A stretch of DNA of 64,000 nt from Hirudinaria manillensis (taxonomy: Eukaryota; Annelida; Clitellata; Hirudinida; Hirudinidae), in assembly GCA_034509925.1 (NCBI GenBank), contig CM067536.1, positions 4,644,501-4,708,500 of the forward strand, given 5' to 3'. Under the pieces are notes generated by a model that saw only the letters and a program-made list of their open reading frames with translations, was not told where the DNA came from and did not search any database. A program made the position numbers and the translations under genes. This document shows, in pieces, positions 41,446 through 54,889 of this stretch (positions within the stretch are counted from its first letter, which is position 1; each line of letters starts with the position of its first letter).

Positions 41446-42578
41446 AGGCCACTGAGGGGGATGAGGGTGACTTTCCCTGAAGAGGAAGGTCTTCAGGGCG
41501 GAGTGGAAACCGGCTGGGTCTGAGGTCGTCACCGCAGGATCTAGTCTGTTCCAGGTCCTGGGCCCAACGACGTCTATGGACCTGCCGTCAAGCGTGTGGC
41601 GCGGTTGGCGTGTGGGCGGAAGAGGGAGCCTCTGGATGTGGACCTGAGACCGCGTCTGCCCTGGAGGTGCGCACTGCGGGTGAATGGCAGGTAGGACGGT
41701 GAGCAGCCCAAGAGAGATTTTTAGACCAGCGTGGCGATCTTGTAGTCGATGCGCAGCCAGTGGAGCTCGTAGAGGAGCGGTGACACGTGATCATACTTCC
41801 TCTTGTTGAATATGAGCTTGGCTGCCGTGTTAATAACTCTCTGAAGCTGCTCCAGGCGACAGGACGGGAGACCTGCGAGCGTAGCGTTCCCGTAATCAAT
41901 CCTGGAGAGAATCAGGGCCGTGATTAAGCTCTTCCTGACCTCGAAGGAGAGAGGAGAGGCAATGCTGCGAATCACCCTTAGGGACGCGAAGCAAGAACGG
42001 GCGGTCTTGTTGATGTGTGTGCTCATGGAGCAGTCCGAGTCCAGCCAGATCCCCAGGTTGCGGACGGAATGCACGGGGTCGGAGCAGATGGTGACCGGGA
42101 TGGAAGGAAGCGCCGAGGCACGTCTGGGCGAGGAAGTCCACATCACCTCGGTTTTGCTACTGTTCAGCTGCAGACGGCTACTGAACATCCAGTCGCTGAT
42201 GGCCTTCGCACATTGAGACATCCTGGAGGAGAGGGCCTCGGTGTGGTCGGGTTTGCAGTGACCGTAAACTTGGGTGTCGTCAGCGGACATGTGGCAGTGG
42301 AGTTCGTGGGAGTGGATGATGCTCTCAAGTTCCGCTGTGTACATCGAGAAAAGAAGCGGACCGAGGACGGAGCCTTGAGGAACGCCGCAGGTTGTCGGAG
42401 CGTTGGGCGACGCGAGGTCGCTGTGGCCAACGCAGAAGGAACGATCAGCGAGGTAGGACCGGAACCACTCAAGGACGCGGTCTGCGAAGCCGAAAGATCT
42501 CTCGAGTCGTTGGAGGAGTATGTCGTGATCGACAGTGTCGAAGGCGGCCGAAAGGTCGAGGAGGACGATATAATTCAA
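41446..42578 (-). mobile_element. L2-type LINE, 5'-truncated
   Basis: Minus-strand reverse transcriptase from the first catalytic block (LLDLSAAFDTVDHDILL) through CGVPQGSVLGPLLF, MSADDTQVYG (FADD equivalent, about 42280), WMFSSRLQLNSSKTEVMW, LGIWLDSDCSM and RIDYGNATLAGLPSCRLEQL. It ends in the typical C-terminal tail VVGPRTWNRLDPAV and ALKTFLF with a stop at about 41446. One frame shift lies near 41720. It is very GC-rich compared with the host DNA. Truncation before the finger domain is normal for incomplete target-primed reverse transcription. Confidence 0.88.
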
Positions 42579-43399
42579 TTACAAGTTTCTTAGGAAACCA
42601 TTGTTTCCCTCCATGGCTATATAAATAAAATGAATCTTCTTTATTGATTTCTGTTGATGTTTCCTTAGGGCGTTGACCAACTGGATTCAACTCGTTCTAA
42701 GATTTAAGAGAACAATTCGGGACTTAGTCCAGGACATCCCAATTTCTTCACATGTCCTCTCGCATATCACTGATGAAATGTTTGACTGCTTGGTCTGTCT
42801 CCTCATCACTTCCACCAAGTGGTACTCAGCAAACCTGAAAGCCTTTGTTCTTAAAAAAAAAACAATTTCACGAGGCATATTTATTGCAAGAATTCGAATA
42901 AGTCTGGAATCAAAGCGGAGGGTGGAACGTGGAAAGACTTTCATATTTATAGGCTACTTATTTCCTGGCGCCATTCAATACATCAAAGCTAACAAGTACA
43001 CAAGTTAAAGATTGATCTTTTTTCGCGCATTGTGCCATGGATGCTCCATTTGTAATACCTGAAATTTATACATGATTCAAATAATAATCCAGCGCAGAGA
43101 AAAGTCAGATGAACACTTTGATATAACTTTATTAGAAATTTAATGTCATTAAACGCGATATAAAAGATATTTTTTACCCTGCTCAGCTTACCAGGCTTAA
43201 CAACGGTATTTTTTGACCGGGCTAGCTTTATTTCGGTCTACTCTACATAGCCACCATCGAATTTGAATGCCTAACTCAGTCTCGCCTGATACCTCACAAT
43301 TAATAAATTTGAGAGGGATTCTTCCTTACAACTTCATTCAAAACATACTGAGTCATTATTTGGTCTATTTCTTTATTGTACTTTAGTCTATTTTAGTTT
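42579..43399. other. region between the L2-type LINE and BUB1B-like gene
   Basis: An 85-codon open run on the minus strand (42687-42944) and a 111-codon frame on the plus strand overlap here; neither shows a known domain. A TTTATT (AATAAA on the minus strand) at 43372-43377 lies about 25 bases past the BUB1B-like stop and is a plausible polyadenylation signal. Confidence 0.5.
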
Positions 43400-46300
43400 T
43401 TAAATTAAATCCCCATCACCAGGTGTATGCTCCATTCTTATTTTTAGCTTTGGAGCCTTTGCTTCTTTTGCTTTAACAATGATTGGATCAGGATCTTCGA
43501 AGATTAAAAAATTGGTTGATCTTTCATTCTTCAGAATACTTGCAGATTCTGAAATTGAAGTATTTATAGAAGTATGAAGTATGACAAATATATAATCAAA
43601 TCAAATTTCTCCCAGATTAAAAAAAACAAACCATCTGGAGATTGTGGTTGCCTTTCACAATGTTCATCCTGTTTTAAGTAACAAAACTAATGCCTATAAT
43701 ATTGTTTACAATCATAATAACACCATACAGGAGAGACTTACCTGCTTCTCATCATAAGTGATTGCTGATGATTCATTTGTTTCCAATTGCGATGCTATAT
43801 CCTCATCTTGGTTTTGAGCATTATACTTATTGGCTGCACTTTCAGTCCAAAGATGTAAGAATTCATGATTTAAGGTCTTCTCTGATGAAAGACACAGATC
43901 CTCCAATACCTTGCAGCTTAAATATTGAAAAATAAATAATTATTAATGATTCTCCAAAGTGTTGAGCCAAAATCCAAACAAAATCATGTACTGGTGTATT
44001 GTAAATATGTAAATCACAGGGCAGCAACTTACGTGCTATTTATGGAAGACACAACTCGACTGAAATTGCTTGCTATAATAATAAAACAATACAATTCAAA
44101 CAAAATTGGAAATTAAGATGATATAAATATACCTTTTTGCCACCATTTTTTGTTTAGGGCCATCAATTCCTTAAACAGAATTATTTAATTAAATTAAAGG
44201 GGTTATTATTTGATTTAGTCTCTATGAGACAACAACCTCTAGGCTGAATTCATCTGAACCCATATAAATTGCATCCAATGGACACATGTATATCTCTTTA
44301 TTATCCTCTTCTTCAATTGCAAACAAGCTCTTGATAGTACCACAGTGAGTCCTTCACAAGGGAATAAGATATTTCGTGTCATCAACTACTAAAAGCATCC
44401 ATCAAAAATGATTAACCTCAAAATGTTGCTTCCTGACAACACTCTGGCATGTCTACGAATTTCAGGATATTTTAAATTAATTAATTATTGATTAAAACGA
44501 AAATTTAAATCCACCAACTTTGGTTCTTCCAAATGATCCTCATAAACTTCAAGCCAAGAATCATTCAACTGACATATATCTTGCTTAACCTTTAACAAAA
44601 TATCAGCCAATCTTTAAAATTCAAAAACATACTGAGTCATGTAAAAAATGCAAAACTGGTTATTGTAACAGATGTTGGCTGGAGTTCCAGATAAATTTAC
44701 ATATGTGTGTTCATCTTTCAAAACAACAGAAAAGAAAATTGCTGAAAACAACAATCAAAAGTAAATTACTTTGCAGCTTGACCATTTTGAAGGGTTTCTA
44801 ACATTTTCTTTTGACCTGCCAGGATTCTCTGGAAGAAATGCTTTTGAAGCCATCAAATGCTGTTGTTTCAACATTTCAAAATCCAAATGATTTTCATCAA
44901 AATTTTCATGGAATGTAAGCTGATGGTTGGTAGAAGGGATTTGAGGTGTCGTGCCAGGTAGCTGACCAGGAGCTATTAAAAATAAGCAAGAACACTTAGA
45001 TAAATAACTAGCAAGTCATTCTATGAAGTGCTTTTGCAAATGTTTGATCAACTCAATAAAACTTTGATACATTCACAGAAATTATGTTAGCTTTGATAAT
45101 AATTTTTAATTAAAGACTTATTAGACTAATTAAAATCTTGCCTAACGGTATTTAATTTTATACACTCTGCATATTTATTTTATCAGATAGTAATAAAATT
45201 TACAAAGATAAATATACAAATATAGATATAGCATTGAGTGGATACATTTAAAACTATGCAAGCAAATGGACAAAAAATTCCTTATAAAAAGAAATAACAT
45301 ATTTCAACATCGAATATTTTGACAGAAATAACAGATAATTATAATCACCTACTCAATGAATCATGTCATTCAATGCAGGCATTTAAGCTTAAGCACATTA
45401 TTTAATGAATTTACAAATATTACAAATGCTTTGAATGCTTCAAGATATCCTATAAATTCATATAAACGCTAATAAATTATAGCAATACAGTGTGAATATC
45501 AACAATCAAGTTGAATAAGTTAACTTGTTTTTGTTGAAATCCTGATAACTGGAACCGAGTTATTTTTGCCAGAAACTCTAAGCACACCCAGTGCTGTTCT
45601 ATCCAGTTGGTCATCTTTGAGTGTGTCTGCTTCTTCTTTTATGTTGGCCTTTATATTGGCAGCTAGCTTCTCAAGAAAAATCCTGCAACATAAAAGTAAA
45701 ATTACCATAATAACACTATAAGCCTCAAAGTGTAAAGGCACCTGTAGTGATATTCCAACTCATTTGTGTTGGTTGTACATAGTTTTAGACCCTTCTCATA
45801 AACTGAGTCAGCCTCCTTTACTTTTCCAGATTCCTCACAGCATTCGGCCCATGACTTGTAGAAAAGCCCTTCCTTACAACCAATACCCATTTCATTCATG
45901 ATTCTAAACACTCCAAGGCGATCTTCACACCTCTTTGCCTGGTGCAACAACTTTTATCATCAGTATCTAGTCATAGACTAATAGTTTCACTTACATAATT
46001 GCAGCAAATTTTTATGAAGCGATTATCATCACGGTAAGTCTCATCTTTTGAGAAGAGTTTTATGCATTTCTCTGAAAGATCAAAATCCACTCTTCCAGTA
46101 ATGCATGTCTGAGATGCCCATTTAATGTATCTTGTAATATATAAGCAATCATTAACTGCTGTTATTAAATCCTATGAAATCCTGGGCAAGATTACCTGCA
46201 CCATACATCCAACTGATCAAAGCCTTTCTGAGTTCTCAATTCAATTTCAAAGCTCCTGTGATATAATCAAAACAAGTCATTCTACAAAATTTTAATGCAA

Positions 46301-46434
46301 TCGTTAGCATACCTTTTTTGGCATTCAATTTCTCTTGATTTGGATAACGCTAGTGACAACTGAGCTACAGACCTGCCTTGAGCCAAAGGTCTGATATTTT
46401 CTTTGCTCAATTCCCATTCAAAGTCCTCATCCAT
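43400..46434 (-). CDS. BUB1B: BubR1/Mad3 spindle checkpoint protein without kinase domain
   Basis: Component of the mitotic checkpoint complex that inhibits APC/C-Cdc20. Start ATG at 46432-46434 gives MDEDFEWELSKENIRPLAQG, with the first KEN box near residue 11 in the usual Mad3/BubR1 setting. The TPR region follows (VWCRYIKWASQT at about 46180-46210, then KSWAECCEESGKVKEADSVY at 45780-45860) and RTALGVLRVSGK (about 45570). A second KEN box, SKENVRNPSKW, sits at about 44770-44810. The block MGSDEFSLEEL (about 44250), continued by MALNKKW in the next exon, matches the conserved region after KEN2 in BubR1 and Mad3. The last exon ends EHTPGDGDLI with a stop at 43400. At least twelve exons. No kinase domain follows, so it is Mad3-like in layout. 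Some small internal exons (44400-44620) are uncertain. Confidence 0.88.
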
Positions 46435-48172
46435 CTACTATGAATTCATAAAGATAAAGAACGAATCCAGCACATAGAATTATTGCATAAAGTTATATCT
46501 TAACTGTTTCTTACATATTTATACATTTTTGGGACACCCGATATGAGCTGTTTAATAAAGAATATTATTTGACGAAAACAGTCAATTATTCTATCCAGAA
46601 TTAAAGCTATTCAAAATACTATGAAAATTAGACTTAAAATAACTGCCCAGTGAATTTATTATTAGCTTGAGCCCTAAGTTATTCTGTCTGCAGCTCCCAG
46701 TTGATGTTATTAATGAAAACTCTCGTCAGCACGGAAGTCGGCAAATTTTACAAAGCAAATTAAACGAGACGAGTTAAAACAAAGTTAAATACCTCGGATG
46801 ATGCTGAAAAGTCAAACTCGATCGATCTATATTCGGTCCGAACCACAATCAGTACAACAAGAGAATTCAAAAATTCCTGCTAAAAGAGTAGCTAGTAGTA
46901 GTAGGATAAAGTAATAACCCATTAAGGTTTTAGCAAACAATAACTTATAATAAATTATTTTAAAATATGTTTTAATTAACTAGAAATTTTGATGAAATTC
47001 AGTGGGGTGATCGATTGTGATGTGAAACATTTCTTTTGATTAAATATCTACGAAGGGGAAAACAAAATAAATAAATATCAGAATTCATCCAGTAAGTAAT
47101 GATCATATTTATAATAATCACATATTTATCCTTTTGAAAAATGCAATAGCGGGATTGACCGCCGAGAATTTGCCCCTACTGGTAAGTGGACATTTTTCTA
47201 CACTTGCTCTCTGCTGGCATTTTCTTATAAATATTCATTTCCCAAAGTAGGCAATGGTTTATGGGGTCTCGACAATCATATCACTAATTTGGGACGTTGC
47301 ATAACTCACAGCTAGGTATCTTTAGCACCTAGGCCACAACCTAATCATATTCAGGTCCTTTCATAAAACCGTGTCCGATTTAACCTGGAAATTCGGCCTA
47401 ACCCGGCTTTACTCAAAAACATCAGATTCGGTACATTTTTATTAGAGACCAAGCAAAACCATAATTGTTTTTCCATGCCCGGACGGCGCGCTCAAATTAT
47501 GCACCATCACATACGCGATCTTAATAATCACACAAATATATAAGTCTGACATGCAAAATCTATGAATTAATAGATCTATGAATTTTTATTATTATAATGC
47601 AAAATTAACACCGCATCCATTGTTTTACTTTTTAGACTTTTGCCTAGTTTTCTGAATAACCATTGCTTGTAATTGATCAAAGTCTCAATTATTTCATCTC
47701 TATACTCTAATAAAATTTCAATATTTTTGTGAAGTAAAAATTGAATTTGAATGAAACAAAGATTAAGGATGGTATCTCTTGCTGTGCAGGAAATAGTATT
47801 TTATTACATCGAATATGCAAATCTGAGTTGAGAACATAATTGAAGCATTGAACACCGGTCCGGCCCGCCCATTCGCCTAAGGTCTAGTAGCCCGCCCCCT
47901 GCATGTCTCTAATTCCCATGCTCAATTTATTAGCAAAGCATTTCCATGATAAAGAAACCCATTTTCCAGCCATCCTAAAGACTAAGTTACGTTATCTAAA
48001 TTAATAAATCTTGAACTTCCACTGTTTAGTTTGCCAATTCCTAGTTGTTACAGTATACTCACAGATATCGAAAGACTTCATAAATTTTTTTTAGAATTAA
48101 CTCACTAAGTAGAACAAATGAAATTAAAAACAGTGAGCTAAAACATATAAAAAGTTTTCCACTATTTTGATG
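46435..48172. other. intergenic region between BUB1B-like and TTF2
   Basis: BUB1B-like promoter side and TTF2 3' UTR. No gene is seen. Small GC-rich patches occur at about 47470-47495 and 47850-47905, resembling remnants of an interspersed repeat. Confidence 0.5.
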
Positions 48173-51100
48173 CTAAAAGGCATGCCTTGGTTCAATTCCA
48201 AAGAGTATTCTTAAATCTTTCAAAGAGAGTTTGGCTGAAGAACCACCAACCCTATAATGGATACACAGAATAAAAATTTAGAGCATAAAAATATTCAAGA
48301 AGCAAATATTATTTGTGTTGTGCTTACCCCGTTAGTACGTTGGTTGCAAGGTTCATCTTTCTTTGTTGTAATTGAGCAATCTTTTCTTCAATTGTTTCTT
48401 TGCAAACAAACCTGGAACCAATCAAAAATGCAAGTGTATTATTGTATTATAAAGATCAACCATAATTTATTCCTATATTATTAAAACACATCAAACTTGT
48501 GAATGAAGACATTCTTCTTCTGCCCAACTCTGTAAATCCGATCACAAGCTTGCTGTTCTAGAGCAGGATTCCTAAATTATCAGAAAACTAATAAACCAAA
48601 CATTGTCTTAATACAAACAAGCTTAAATTTTACTTACCAGTGCATGTCAATAATATAAAGGTGACTACCGCCAATTAAATTCAAACCAGTACCTCCAGCT
48701 CTCAAAGATAGCAGCATAACCTACAATTGAAAATAATAAAATTATCCCATACATATATATGACACAGACACAATGCTTTCTTACCTCAGGACCTTTAGGA
48801 TCTGAATTGAAAGCATCCACAATTTCTGATCTTTTCTTGGCAGGGATATCTCCTTTTATTGCACAGCATCGAAATTTGGATTTTGTTAGGTGGTGATTCA
48901 CAATGTCAAGCATCTTTGTCCATTGTGAAACTATCACACTGGCAGTTTTTGAAAATAAGAGCATAACATTAATTCAATAATCAAACAAAGTCCTTTTAAA
49001 ATTTTAAATTAAAATCCTCAAGACTTGCCTTTTTACTGGCAATCCAGTGGCTTTGCAATCTTGTCTAACATTTTCCATAATTTCCATCAAGAATTTGATC
49101 TTAAAAAACAAGTTATGTTGCTATTATTGCTTTTAAACAACTGAAATTAATCCCCCTTGAAACCTTTGTGCTGATGGCCTCTATGTCAAACAGAGATGCC
49201 AGAGATGAATCAACATCTTGAACAGCCCCAGCACCTATGGACAAGGCATTCATTTGATCAACCAAATCTAAATCCAACTCTTCTGTCTTTAAATCTTCAA
49301 CTTCTGCAGCCTATTAAATGAAACATCACAAGTTTAGGAGCATGAAGTTCGAACTGAAGTGTTTGAAAGTGAAACAACCTCCTTCATGAGGTACGGATGG
49401 CAACAAGACTGTCGCAGTCTCAACAATAACAACAACATTTGAGTAGCACTAGTTCCTTTTCCTTCAGTTTTTTCTTGATTGTCCTGGATGACTCTTTTTA
49501 CACCCAGCTGTTTGAATTTTTCTCTCTCATCATGTTCATCCAAGTATTGCTGTAGTTTTGCCCTGCATTTAATTAACTTTTTATTCAAAGATTTAACAGT
49601 AAGACACTAACTTCAATTAGCTTTGTTAGTTGAAAAAGTAATTGATAATTTGAATAACTATGAACAATGACAAAGCAAAACTGAGATCTTAACAAGGTCT
49701 GCCTGATGTTGATACTTCCGAGCACCTCATGTCTAAACATATTTGAGACCTAGTTCATATTGCCAGAAAGGAGCACTATATAAATGGAAATGCTCTGCTT
49801 GTGGCACCATAATAAGTGAAGTACACATTGAATGAAGATAATCATATTGTCTAACCAAGCTACCCAGGGACTTTATGTAGCAGTGTAAGCTAGATTCTAG
49901 GACTAGGAATAAACTCATGCTCACTTCTAAGATTGCCCTAAACTACATGACATTTTAAATTAAAAAAAAATCTAAAGTTAAAAAGTGTCTTCAAAGTTAC
50001 TAACTTGGATTTTGTAAAAATCTTATCGTAAATTTTGCGCTCTTCTTTCGACAGACTAATATCATGAAGTTTGTATTCCTTCGGAGGCAATGAAACCTGA
50101 AACAACACCAAAATTGTTACAGATCTTAGTCAGCATTAAATAAACCAAGTAAATAAAATAAAACCTAATTATATAATTAATAATATAATTAACAATAAAA
50201 AGAACCAACCAATGAATTGCCAGAAATTGAACATTTCTGCTCTTTAGTTCTTCTCAACATCAAAACCTTAATGATCATATTTAATCGACCTTCTCCATAT
50301 TCTATAACAAAATTAAATGAATCATAAACATGAAATACATTCAAAATACAAAAATAATGTATTAGAAAAAAGCTCTCTAAAGCAGGAGTGGGTGATTCTT
50401 TCCTTGGTGGGCCATTTTATCATGGCCACTGGGCCAGATACTTACAAAGTTAATATATAAACAAGCTAATAAACCAGATAAAAATCATCTTAAAAAAGTT
50501 AAGAAAATAATGATTGACTAATGAAAATAGTATATTACTTGATTTATTGTCCACGTGTCTTTTCCAAAGCCTATAGTCATCAAAAGGTGAACATCTCAAA
50601 AATCTACAACATCAGGGAAACACCATGAAAAGATGTGTCACACATATATAAACATTTATAAATTAGGACATTGACCTTAATAGAGAATAAACATCTGAAA
50701 GATCATTGTGGATTGGAGTTCCAGAGAGGATCCATCTGATGTTGGCTCTCAACCTGCAGGCAGACAAAGCTGTGATGCTCTTGCGATTCTTTATGGCATG
50801 ACCTTCGTCGAGAATAATTCTTTGCCAATGAATTCTAAGAAGAGGTGAAGAAGACCGCTCCAAGGCAATGCTTTCATCCTTAGGAAATCATCCATAACAT
50901 TACATTTTATGTTTAGAAGTAAAGCTTATAAAATCTTATAAAATTCAGCAAATGTCAGCATTAATTACTTATGTTGGCCAAATTAGAACACATGTTTCCA
51001 AACTAATAATAAAGTAAGGTGAGATCAATGACTCCTCATCAACATATGGTAATTATTTATGATCTCAAGACACAACTGATTGATATAATAAATAATATTC

Positions 51101-53408
51101 ATAACACAATAATATAATAAATGACACCTTATCACAACAAGGCTCATCACTGAGTTGCTTTTTGTCACCTGCTCCAACTTCTGAACTGACAATGTTATAG
51201 GTTGTCAACACTACATCAGCTTTCTGCAATCTTTGGTAGAGAGCTCCATTTAGAATCAATGAAAATCAAGTAAGTTTAAAATATTGAAAAAAAAAACTGA
51301 CTTATTTATGCTCTCCTTTCTGGTTGGTCCATGATATATGAAAACTTTTAATATTCCATTTTTGACTCTTTTTGCAATCTCACTTTCCCATTGGTGGATG
51401 AGAGATGCAGGACATATCACTAAAGTAGAACTGCTTGGCAGAGCTAGAAAAAAGAATAAAACTCTTCAAATAACAGATTAATTCAGAAATGTTATGTTAA
51501 TAACTTCCACTCACAACACTTGGACTTGTCTAGCCACTCAGAAGGCTGATCTATTTCTTTGCAATTGCTTTCTTTTTGCTTTATTATCAGTGATATCATA
51601 GTCAATGTTTTGCCCAACCCCATGTCATCAGCTGTAATAGACCCATCAGTTACTTCCCCAGCATCAAAGCTTTGTAATTGGCAATTCACCTAAAATTCCT
51701 CCTCTTGGAGTTTGAAGTTCTCTCCAAGCCAACCAAGCGAGGGCCTGCTTCTGGTGAAGCATGAGTTCCACATTGAGGCCGCTCGGTCCTTCCACTTCAG
51801 CAGTGGATGAAGGACAAGATTCCAGTTGGCTGTAAATACCAGAAATGTAGTTATTTATTAACAAATAAATGAGATAAATATGAGACTTTCCAAAATCAAT
51901 TTATTCAATAGCAAGCATTGAGGGTAATATTTGACGTCATTTTAGAATAAAACGATATGTAGGAATATACGCAAATATAAAGGAACAAACGTGTGCAAAT
52001 TGTTGATAGAATCGGATATTGGACCACCCAGCTCTCTTAGACCTGCTGTGCCTAGACTTGAACTGGATTGGTCTAATCAAAATCAAACAAAGTGATAAAA
52101 TTCATCATATGCAATGGCAAAGCTATTGGCAGACTCACGTTTTCTAATCATAGCCTGACTTTCCAAAGGTAATGCATCAGTATATTTAATAGAGTGTTCT
52201 TGATTGATTACATCTGGAAGAAAGTTTGGTTTAATAAGCCATTGGAAACAATTTCCATAAACCTTTCTGACCAGCTGTTGATTTCTCCTCTTTAATTTCT
52301 TCCTGATCTACTTTTGCATCATTGGTCAACTTCATATATTCAAGTGCTTTTGTCATCTTTTCCACAGTACATCTAATTTTTTTTCCTCCATCAGGCAATT
52401 TGCTCAAATTCAAGGTTCTCAACAAGTTCTAAATACCAACAAATAAATTTCTAATTTCTCCAGATATCATTAATTAATAGTTCATACCTTTTGACCAGCA
52501 AGATCGACTTCTAAATCAGAAACGGAATATTTTTTTATATAAACATCAAATTCAGATGTATCAACGGGTTCTAATGGAACGGAATTTACAACATTTTTAG
52601 ATTCGCAATGAGCTGTGGACCCTTCTCCACAACTTTTTGTGATCAATTTTCTTTCCTCTTGAATAATCTTATCCGTCTTATTCTCAATTATGTATACATC
52701 ATCACTGTCATCCTCATCATCATTACTATCCTCACTTTCACTTGCTCCCTTTATCAGGCTAGTTTCTCTGAATGACTTATTCTCTGAGACTGCTTCCTTA
52801 TTTTGGAGTTTCATCTTTGGAAGTTGAATGACTCCAGTGGTATTAACACCTTTGCCATTCTTGGGTTGCTAGAAAGGAAAAACTTTTATTTGCCAAACAC
52901 GGAGATGACAAATACATTTTACATACCACCAAGATGGAGCCACACCATTTCCTGGTTTTATCACACATTTGACACCTGTAACTCAGTCTGAAAAATGAAA
53001 CACGTCAAAGCTTCCATTGGTAATTATGTCATTTAGCATAAATCACCTCATCTCTTTGCTTTGCTCATCAATAAATGGTTTGCATAACCCAACATAATTT
53101 TCCACATGAACCAAACATTTTGAGGGTTTTATTCCACTGCAACGTACAAAATCATGATAATTGTCAAATTAGAAATTGTAAATAACAAAATTACTGACCC
53201 TGCCGGTTTGGCAAACTGACATAATCCTTTAGAACACACATAAAAACTCTTCAGATAGGTTTCAGGCTTTGTAAGTCCAGTCTTTATATAACAGGTTTCC
53301 CCTACACAAATAATTACTTGTTAACGTTACAGGTTCATGCAATTTCTCGCAAAGGTAATACTGAAAGATACCATGTTTGCACTTAATTATTTCATATTCG
53401 TTTTCCAT
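48173..53408 (-). CDS. TTF2: transcription termination factor 2 (SNF2-family ATPase)
   Basis: DNA-dependent ATPase that releases RNA polymerase II transcripts, notably at mitosis. Start ATG at 53406-53408. The N-terminus has the TTF2 zinc region with [14 protein letters not shown] and RKWCGSI. A disordered acidic stretch follows with [12 protein letters not shown], a possible SUMO-interaction motif (about 52690). The helicase motifs are [22 protein letters not shown] (Walker A, about 51610), [33 protein letters not shown] (Walker B, about 50800), [19 protein letters not shown] and [14 protein letters not shown]. The second lobe has [44 protein letters not shown] and CKETIEEKI. The stop is TAG at 48173-48175 after FGIEPRHAF. 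Order and spacing match human TTF2. Introns are short. The 50350-50500 intron carries no feature I can name. Confidence 0.94.
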
Positions 53409-54889
53409 GACCAAAAATTATAGTATTTTTAAAGTGGCAAGGCGAAAAATTAAACACAGCAGCAGGTTGTTTTGGTGAGTCGAAAATAAGCGCGTATATT
53501 ATGTAAAAAGTGAAAGAAGGGTATACAAAAAATTACAAATAACAGTAATTTTAGATTACTAAATGTAATTTAAAAATGTAGTTAAATTATGAATATTTTT
53601 AATTATATTAAATTATGCATTTTATGTGACTAACAATCTCAAAGAACGACATTTTAATTATCCAACCAAGCATTAATTAAATAGGTAAATTAAACTATTA
53701 TCATAATTCAATAACAGCTGTTATCATTGTTATTAACTAATCTTTGAACTTTTTAAACAAGATGCCAATGTTGAGGGTGGACTTAAATTCAATTTCCATT
53801 TATATATTTTAATGGTCGACCCCGACAAAAATCAATTCCCGATCGGTCACTATTTATATTAGAATGAAAAATTTAAGTGAAAGCAACTTATACGGTTTAA
53901 CCAAGCAACATGACAGAATATTTAATGTGAATTCAAAGTTGTCGACAAAAAAGCATATTTTGATGATTAATGGACTAACATCAAACGATATTGGAGCCGA
54001 TGTAGTTCGGAGTGTTGAAATGTATTTATTAAATGAGGCTCTTTCCGCTATTGTGGCTCCTCCCTTCATCAAGCTGTAACGGAAGTGATCAGCCACGAGT
54101 CAGCCGATCTGCAACAATTTGTGGGGGGGGTCAAAATTTAAAAAAAGAGAAAAAATTTAACAGTGGGCAGCAGGAGGGGCCAGGACAGAGTATCCACCAG
54201 GATCCGTCACTTCCATAAATCCACTATGGTTGCAGTTAGGGACAAATTTAGGCGGAAAACGGAGGCGGGGTGGAAATATATGCTGAAAAGTGGAATTTTT
54301 CCGCCTATTAAAAATTATAATATTTTGCTTTTGTATAGCTCATTGAAGATATGTTCAAGGCGAAAATGCAAATCCAGTTAATTTATTTAAATTGATTCCA
54401 AATATTTAATTTTTCATCAATTCTATACTCATTTCTTAATCTGGACAAGACATTTTGGGGGGGAGATCGGAACTTGCCACCGCCCCATGGGAGACTATGC
54501 ATGAGATTTCTGACAATATGACAATAAACGCGACATAAGCATGATAATCATGAACAAGTTTTTAAAATCACAAACAAAGGAAAGAATAAATATGATTCTA
54601 AATATTTGTTCTATGTAAAACTTATTTTTGACACCACCATGTTGGTGCCTGAGTATTTTTTATGGAGATTGCATAAAGAGCGGATGTTTACGATGTCGCC
54701 ATAGTGACCCAAGATGCTAGGTTATCTTGGGATTTCTGTAAAATGTGGAAGATAACTTTGCAGGAATATGATACACATGCTACGTTATTATAGAATAGAC
54801 ATGTTTTGACGCTCTTGACCGTCGGCGAACTAACTTTAGATGGAAAATGGCTTGACATTTTAAAAATTTATTTTGGATTTTACACGAAA
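53409..54889. other. intergenic region upstream of TTF2
   Basis: A possible shared promoter between TTF2 (minus) and the plus-strand gene at 54890. A 71-codon plus-strand frame (53864-54079) has no recognisable domain. G-runs occur at 54123-54130 and 54458-54464. No confident gene. Confidence 0.45.

Noticed and set aside
42015..42593. 192-codon plus-strand frame in GC-rich DNA
   Set aside because: Antisense to the L2-type reverse transcriptase. High GC makes long shadow frames likely.
53864..54079. 71-codon plus-strand frame upstream of TTF2
   Set aside because: No recognisable domain and no flanking exon. Length is within chance for AT-rich DNA.
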